Part shown: positions 59,601 through 64,000 of the stretch, in pieces
Layout of the letters: each line of letters opens with the position of its first letter
Numbering within the stretch: position 1 is the first letter of the stretch
Assembly (NCBI RefSeq): GCF_001723175.1
Contig: NC_064652.1
Span: 1,860,001 to 1,924,000 of the forward strand
Reading direction: 5' to 3'
Length of the DNA: 64,000 nt
Source of the DNA: Penicillium oxalicum
Lineage: Eukaryota; Ascomycota; Eurotiomycetes; Eurotiales; Aspergillaceae
Program-made: the position numbers and the translations under genes
Notes under the pieces: generated by a model
What the model saw: the letters and a program-made list of their open reading frames with translations, nothing else
What the model was told of the DNA's origin: nothing
Database searches by the model: none

Positions 59601-62023
59601 CCACCAAGAAGGATGACACGGCAGCGATTCCATCTCAGCATGACATTTTCACTTGGCGAGACGTTTGCTATGATATTCCTGTCAAGGGGGGTCAGCGACG
59701 ACTCTTGGACCATGTGTCTGGGTGGGTGAAGCCTGGAACCCTCACGGCATTGATGGGCGTCTCAGGGGCAGGAAAGACAACCTTGCTCGATGTGCTAGCG
59801 AAACGTGTTTCGATCGGAGTTGTAACTGGTGACATGCTCGTCAACGGCAGGCCGCTGGACAACAGCTTCCAAAGAAAAACAGGCTATGTTCAGCAGCAAG
59901 ATCTTCACCTTCCGACCTCCACAGTTCGAGAGGCCTTGCGCTTCAGCGCAACGCTCCGTCAACCCAAAACGGTGTCTATGAAGGAGAAGTACGATTACGT
60001 GGAAGATGTCATTGAGATGCTCGGTATGCAGGATTTTTCGGACGCTATAGTTGGTACCCCCGGAGAGGGGCTCAATGTAGAGCAGGTAAGTGGCGTTTTT
60101 CCTGCAAATTGCTTCTTTTTGACCTCTTTCGCTAAAATTCCTACAGCGCAAACTCTTGACAATTGGCGTTGAGCTCGCGGCTAAGCCTGCACTACTCATC
60201 TTCCTTGATGAGCCGACAAGTGGTTTGGACTCGCAAAGCTCATGGGCTATTTGTGCATTCCTACGAAAGCTGGCAGAGCACGGCCAGGCTGTGCTTTCGA
60301 CCATTCATCAACCGTCGGCGCTTCTCTTCCAGCAATTCGATCGTCTTCTCTTCCTAGCCAAAGGAGGAAAGACTGTCTATTTTGGTGAGATCGGCGAGCA
60401 ATCTCGCACACTTTTGGATTACTTTGAGAGTAATGGGGCGAGAACCTGTGGCTCTTCTGAGAATGTAAGAGACGCTGCACTTACGAGTTGAGTTTCGCGC
60501 TTTCAATGGCTAATTCGATCTGCCTTAATAGCCAGCCGAGTATATGCTCGAGATCATTGGCGCCGGTGCCTCTGGCACATCCTCAAAAGACTGGTCTACA
60601 GTGTGGAAAGAGAGCCAAGAGTCAAAGGGGGTGCAAGCCGAGATTGATCGGATCCACGAGGACAAAGCTGCTGCTACTGCTGCTACTGGGTCCTCCGGTG
60701 AGGACGCTTCTCAGCACAGCGAATTCGCCATGCCGTTCGCTTCGCAGTTGCAATGCGTTACTTACCGTTCGTTCCAAAGCTTCTGGCGTGAACCGAGCTA
60801 TGTCTGGGCAAAAATTATGCTTGCCACTTTGTCCTCTCTCTTCATCGGGTTTACCTTCTTTAAGCCAGACTCTTCGCTACAAGGATTTCAGGACGTTTTG
60901 TTCAGCGCCTTTATGCTGACTTCTATTTTCTCTACACTGGTCCAACAGTATGTTTCAACAGAACTGTCAATGCTTGGTGTGTTTGTGTGTGTGTCTTACT
61001 AACTCATATTCCCAGAATCATGCCCAAATTCGTGGTTCAACGATCGCTTTACGAGGTCCGCGAACGCCCATCAAAAGCCTACTCGTGGGCAGCGTTCCTC
61101 ATAGCCAATGTTCTCGTTGAAATTCCGTACCAGGTGTTCGCGGGAATCATCGCATGGGCGTGTTATTATTATCCCGTTTACGGAGCACAGCAGTCTTCAG
61201 AGAGACAAGGCTTGATGCTCCTCTTCGTGGTGCAGTTCTACATCTTCACATCCACATTTGCTTCCTTGGTCATAGCTGCGCTCCCCGACGCTGAGACTGG
61301 CGGAACAATCGCAACTCTGATGTTCATCATGACTTTGACTTTCAACGGAGTCATGCAGCCACCAAATGCCTTACCTGGTATGTTCGGGATATGCTATTCA
61401 AGAAAGAGCAAGCTGGGAAGTTATCTAACTCTTCAAACCCAGGTTTCTGGATCTTCATGTACAGGGTCTCCCCACTGACATACCTCATTGCCGGCATCAC
61501 TGCGACTGGTTTGCATGGCCGGAGAATCGAATGCGCGCCCGCCGAACTAAGTGTATTCAATCCTCCGTCGGGTCTCACCTGTGGTGCCTACCTCCAACAA
61601 TATGCAGCTGTCGCCGGCGGCCAACTATATAATCCGACCGCCACGCAGAACTGCGAGTATTGCCAACTGACAAGCGCAGATCAATATCTTGGGATGAGCA
61701 ATATTTGTAAGCCGATTCTCCTCATTCCATCATTAGGCTTCAATTTTCCTTTGCTGACCGCCGGTGTGCTCCTTTTTTTTTTCTCTTTTCCTTCTTTAGA
61801 CTACAGTCAACGCTGGCGCAATTTCGGCATCGGCTGGGCCTATATTGGCTTTAACATCTTCGGTACAGTCCTCATGTACTACATGTTCCGGGTGAAGCAT
61901 TACAATCCCACATCTTTGGTGAGAGGTGTCTTCCAGGGTGCTTCCTTTATTGGTCGCGCGCTTAAACGGCGCTCTGGTAAGACGCCCCAGGGGAAGGAGG
62001 ATCGGAATGGTAGGTTGGTGTGA
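56698..62023 (+). CDS. PDR-type full-size ABC transporter (ABC-G, CDR-like drug efflux pump)
   Basis: This many-exon gene encodes roughly 1,450-1,500 residues in the order NBD1-TMD1-NBD2-TMD2, the reverse topology of the PDR family. NBD1 has the degenerate Walker [13 protein letters not shown], the signature [15 protein letters not shown] and the atypical Walker B end [15 protein letters not shown]2 has the canonical Walker [12 protein letters not shown] and the Walker [17 protein letters not shown] segments include [35 protein letters not shown] and [15 protein letters not shown], with large cysteine-bearing loops ([11 protein letters not shown] and [10 protein letters not shown]). Family members export azoles and other hydrophobic toxicants, but the substrate here is unknown. 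One exon, 57747-57763, is only 17 nt and encodes the end of the signature motif. The ATG at 56698 is the first in frame. No frame break is seen. Confidence 0.95.
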
Positions 62024-62265
62024 GGAGAATGGTGATGGGGGGATTTTCTCTTGTTTGTATATTTCTTGAAGTGCTCGGATCATGTGCTTGTAGTAAAAGG
62101 AGTTGGGTTTGCAGCTACCTAACCAGGGGTTTTCTTTGTCCTCAAGAATATAATTACGCACACTTGCACAGTACTGTCATGGGACAATCTGAATTGTACC
62201 GAGGACAGCCTTCTTGAAGCATCAAGGGGTATAGTATTAAATTTGGCTAGTTCTTATATCAATCA
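62024..62265. other. 3' flank of the ABC transporter
   Basis: This short spacer between the transporter stop and the tRNA gene presumably holds the transporter 3' UTR. Nothing else is seen. Confidence 0.5.
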
Positions 62266-62336
62266 GCATCATTGGTCTAGTGGTAGAATTCGTCGTTGCC
62301 ATCGACGAGGCCCGTGTTCGATTCACGGATGATGCA
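62266..62336 (+). tRNA. tRNA-Gly (anticodon GCC), no intron
   Basis: The 71-nt sequence folds into a full cloverleaf. The acceptor stem pairs GCATCAT with ATGATGC, with discriminator A. The anticodon stem CGTCG/CGACG carries the loop TTGCCAT with anticodon GCC. The T arm pairs CCGTG with CACGG around TTCGATT. The D arm contains the internal A box TGGTCTAGTGGTAG, and the B box is GTTCGATTC. A run of five T at 62346-62350 could terminate RNA polymerase III. It reads GGC and GGU codons. Confidence 0.98.
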
Positions 62337-62345
62337 AGATTTCAC

Positions 62346-62350
62346 TTTTT
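62346..62350 (+). terminator. Pol III oligo-T terminator
   Basis: Five consecutive T lie ten bases after the tRNA-Gly 3' end, as expected for RNA polymerase III termination. Confidence 0.7.
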
Positions 62351-62990
62351 GTTCCATTTCCTGCATGGATCGATCTCTCCCCCTATCTAATCAGCAATAC
62401 TGATTAGGCCATGATCGTCTTTGCGTGAGTCTTGTTTTTTTTTGGAGTAGAAGAATAAATCCCGAGAAAGAATGAATATTACTTTCAAGCACGACTGCAG
62501 CAAGATGAAGGCGGGCAATAGATGTCCAGCCGGGCCGACTGTTTGATGTGGACTCCTGAGTGGACATAGTCCGCACAATTTGACAAAATGACAGAGCGGT
62601 GACCTGCTAACATTATACGTACATAACCAGGAAAGCGGCTAGAAGCAGTGTTTTCCAAAGACGATAAGATCAATTAGCCAGACAATCTCTTCAACGAACT
62701 AGAAACCATCCGTGTGCAAGATACGGCAGTCATTGAATAATACATAATTATAGCAAAAGGGCAAATTAAGCTATTCGATAGATTGGACATAGATCACGCG
62801 AGATATCATGGGGTATTATGCGACAAGAAATCAAAAGAGGAGCTGGGTGGACGCCGAACGCTTTGGCGGGGGAAAAGGTCGAATCAACAGTTGATACGTC
62901 GTGCCGTTAAAACATTGATGATAGAGCAAATTACTTCGCCAACAGAGCGGATTGGGAAGAGAGGCGACACTCGGCGTGCCGAGTCGGACC
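62351..62990. other. Intergenic spacer
   Basis: This contains the 3' flank of the right-edge gene. Short frames at 62387-62673 and 62783-63022 have no motifs. A poly-T tract lies at 62437-62445. Confidence 0.5.
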
Positions 62991-63983
62991 TCATAAGGGG
63001 TCTGGAGCCTGAGCGACAATAAGCGCGTTGATTACATGGCCTTGCTGCCACCCTTGATCCATGAGTGACTTGTGTTCTTTGAGCATGCGACCCAGGTAGG
63101 CCACGCGCACACGTTGATGAGTGGGGATCTGATAGAGAACATGTTAGATTTGCTTTGGAGAGTCGATGTAGCCTCGGGGGAAAACAGAAAGAAAAAAGAA
63201 ACTCGCCTGTGCATCCTGCTGAATCTTCCGAGCCAAAAAGCCCACGCTCTGGCTCTTACCTACAGACACCGTCAAGTCAGGGCCGCCGCGATCGCTCAGT
63301 CGTGCCTGGACACGAATGAGATTGCGCTCGCTCGTCTTGCCCTTTTCGTCTCTTCGTCGCTCCATGTCCTCGGCCATCAATTCATCACCAGAGGCATCTT
63401 CCGTTCCAAATTTCCCATCCGCCAAGGCTTCGAGATCGTCCTCTTCCTGCATCACCTCACTGCCTTGAGTACCGTCGTTCACGCCGGATGAACTCGTCTC
63501 CGCCATATTCTCCGGATCACTAACGATACACTGGGGCAGACGATACAAGACGCCCTGCTCGTCGTAACAACCCTCACACAGATCGCCCGTCGGGATGGTT
63601 ACCCCCGCGGCATTGATGATACTCTGCGCAGTAGCGAGATCATTGCCGCGCATAATGGTGATGGCTGCCGCCAGCGCCGCCCACACTTCGGGCCGCCCCG
63701 TCACTCGAGTCTCGAAGAATTCACGGCGTTCACGATCGAGGTCGGCGCGGTTCCAGGCACGGCGCTTGCTGTACCAGACATGGGAGCGTAAGGGTGCATT
63801 GTAGTGTTGATTCAGTGGTAGTGCCGAGCTGCGTCGTCCATGGCGACGGCTGGCTTGCGTCGTCGCGGAAGTGTCGGTGGCTGTACTAGCATTGCGAGTT
63901 GCCTGTGCAAAGCGCTGATCGGGAATAGTTGGATTTTCTGGAAGATGGTCGTCCTCACGCGACGGCACAGATGAGCAGCATCC
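62991..63983 (-). CDS. Ubiquitin-domain protein (UBTD1/DC-UbP-like), 5' end cut by window edge
   Basis: Two exons are seen, 63207-63983 and 62991-63128. The N-terminal DC-UbP/UBTD domain includes HVWYSKRRAWNRADLDRE, FFETRVTGRPEVWAAL and DLCEGCYDEQGVLYRLPQC. It is followed by an acidic linker, then a ubiquitin-like domain with VQARLSDRGGPDLTVSVG, VAYLGRMLKEHKSLMDQGW and HVINALIVA. UBTD proteins interact with E2/E3 ubiquitylation machinery; the fungal role is undefined. The intron 63129-63206 has a GC donor (GCGAGT) and an AG acceptor in phase 0, and no nearby GT donor keeps the frame. The 5'-most exon begins after an AG with GGA TGC TGC TCA TCT, giving GCCSS. If an upstream exon outside the window supplies the ATG, the protein would start MGCCSS, a myristoylation and palmitoylation motif. 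Confidence 0.88.
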
Positions 63984-64000
63984 CTGTTATTATGTGCGCC

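Noticed and set aside
1..64000. Secondary-metabolite cluster, transposon, defence island or other novel multi-gene system
   Set aside because: The ABC pump and MpaB-like enzyme are 28 kb apart with housekeeping genes between, and no backbone synthase, transposase, reverse transcriptase or repeat array is visible.

Overview
This window is nuclear DNA from a filamentous ascomycete, most likely an Aspergillus- or Penicillium-type member of the Eurotiales. The evidence is short GT-AG introns (about 50-80 nt), fungal orthologues throughout (GID4, SskB/Ssk2, Cmc4, a fungal beta-tubulin with 12- and 24-nt leading exons, a PDR-type ABC transporter) and one monomeric tRNA gene. Gene order (SUMO, vacuolar Ca-ATPase, beta-tubulin, CUS2-like factor, ammonium permease, SskB) recalls the benA neighbourhood of Aspergillus; that comparison is from memory and was not checked.

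Layout from left to right: an alpha-beta succinyl-CoA ligase-like fusion (890-3463, +); a small acidic unknown protein (4243-4827, +); SUMO (5476-5843, -); the twin-CX9C protein Cmc4 (6404-6949, +); the Y-complex nucleoporin Nup84/Nup107 (7463-10933, +); a 4.2 kb stretch without recognisable genes; the vacuolar Ca2+-ATPase Pmc1 (15128-19413, +, broken by one indel); D-serine dehydratase (20290-21859, +); an NCS1 purine/cytosine-type permease (23852-25710, +); an MpaB-like DUF2236 oxygenase (26567-28147, +); beta-tubulin (28635-30605, -); the CUS2/TAT-SF1 splicing factor (31254-32795, -); a Mep2-type ammonium transporter (33423-35192, -); a second gene-poor stretch of 4.6 kb; the osmostress MAPKKK Ssk2/SskB (39793-43926, +, two indels); GID4 (45344-46513, -); Mago nashi (47419-48292, -); coatomer beta Sec26 (48715-51809, +); sphingoid base kinase Lcb4 (52526-54224, +); Rrp1/Nop52 (54724-55834, -); a PDR/CDR ABC transporter (56698-62023, +); tRNA-Gly(GCC) (62266-62336, +); and a ubiquitin-domain protein cut by the right edge (62991-63983, -).

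The genes are mostly unrelated housekeeping functions: nuclear pore and RNA processing, COPI traffic, stress signalling, proteolysis targeting, ion, nitrogen and drug transport. I see no secondary-metabolite cluster, mobile element, CRISPR-like array or new multi-gene system. The observations most worth checking are: alanine at beta-tubulin codon 198, the benzimidazole-resistance position; three single-base losses that break PMC1 once and SSK2 twice, probably consensus errors; the fused succinyl-CoA ligase; a beta-tubulin 3' intron whose retention would create a stop codon exactly at the splice junction; and a GC-AG intron in the last gene. Exon boundaries were set by hand from splice motifs and reading frame.
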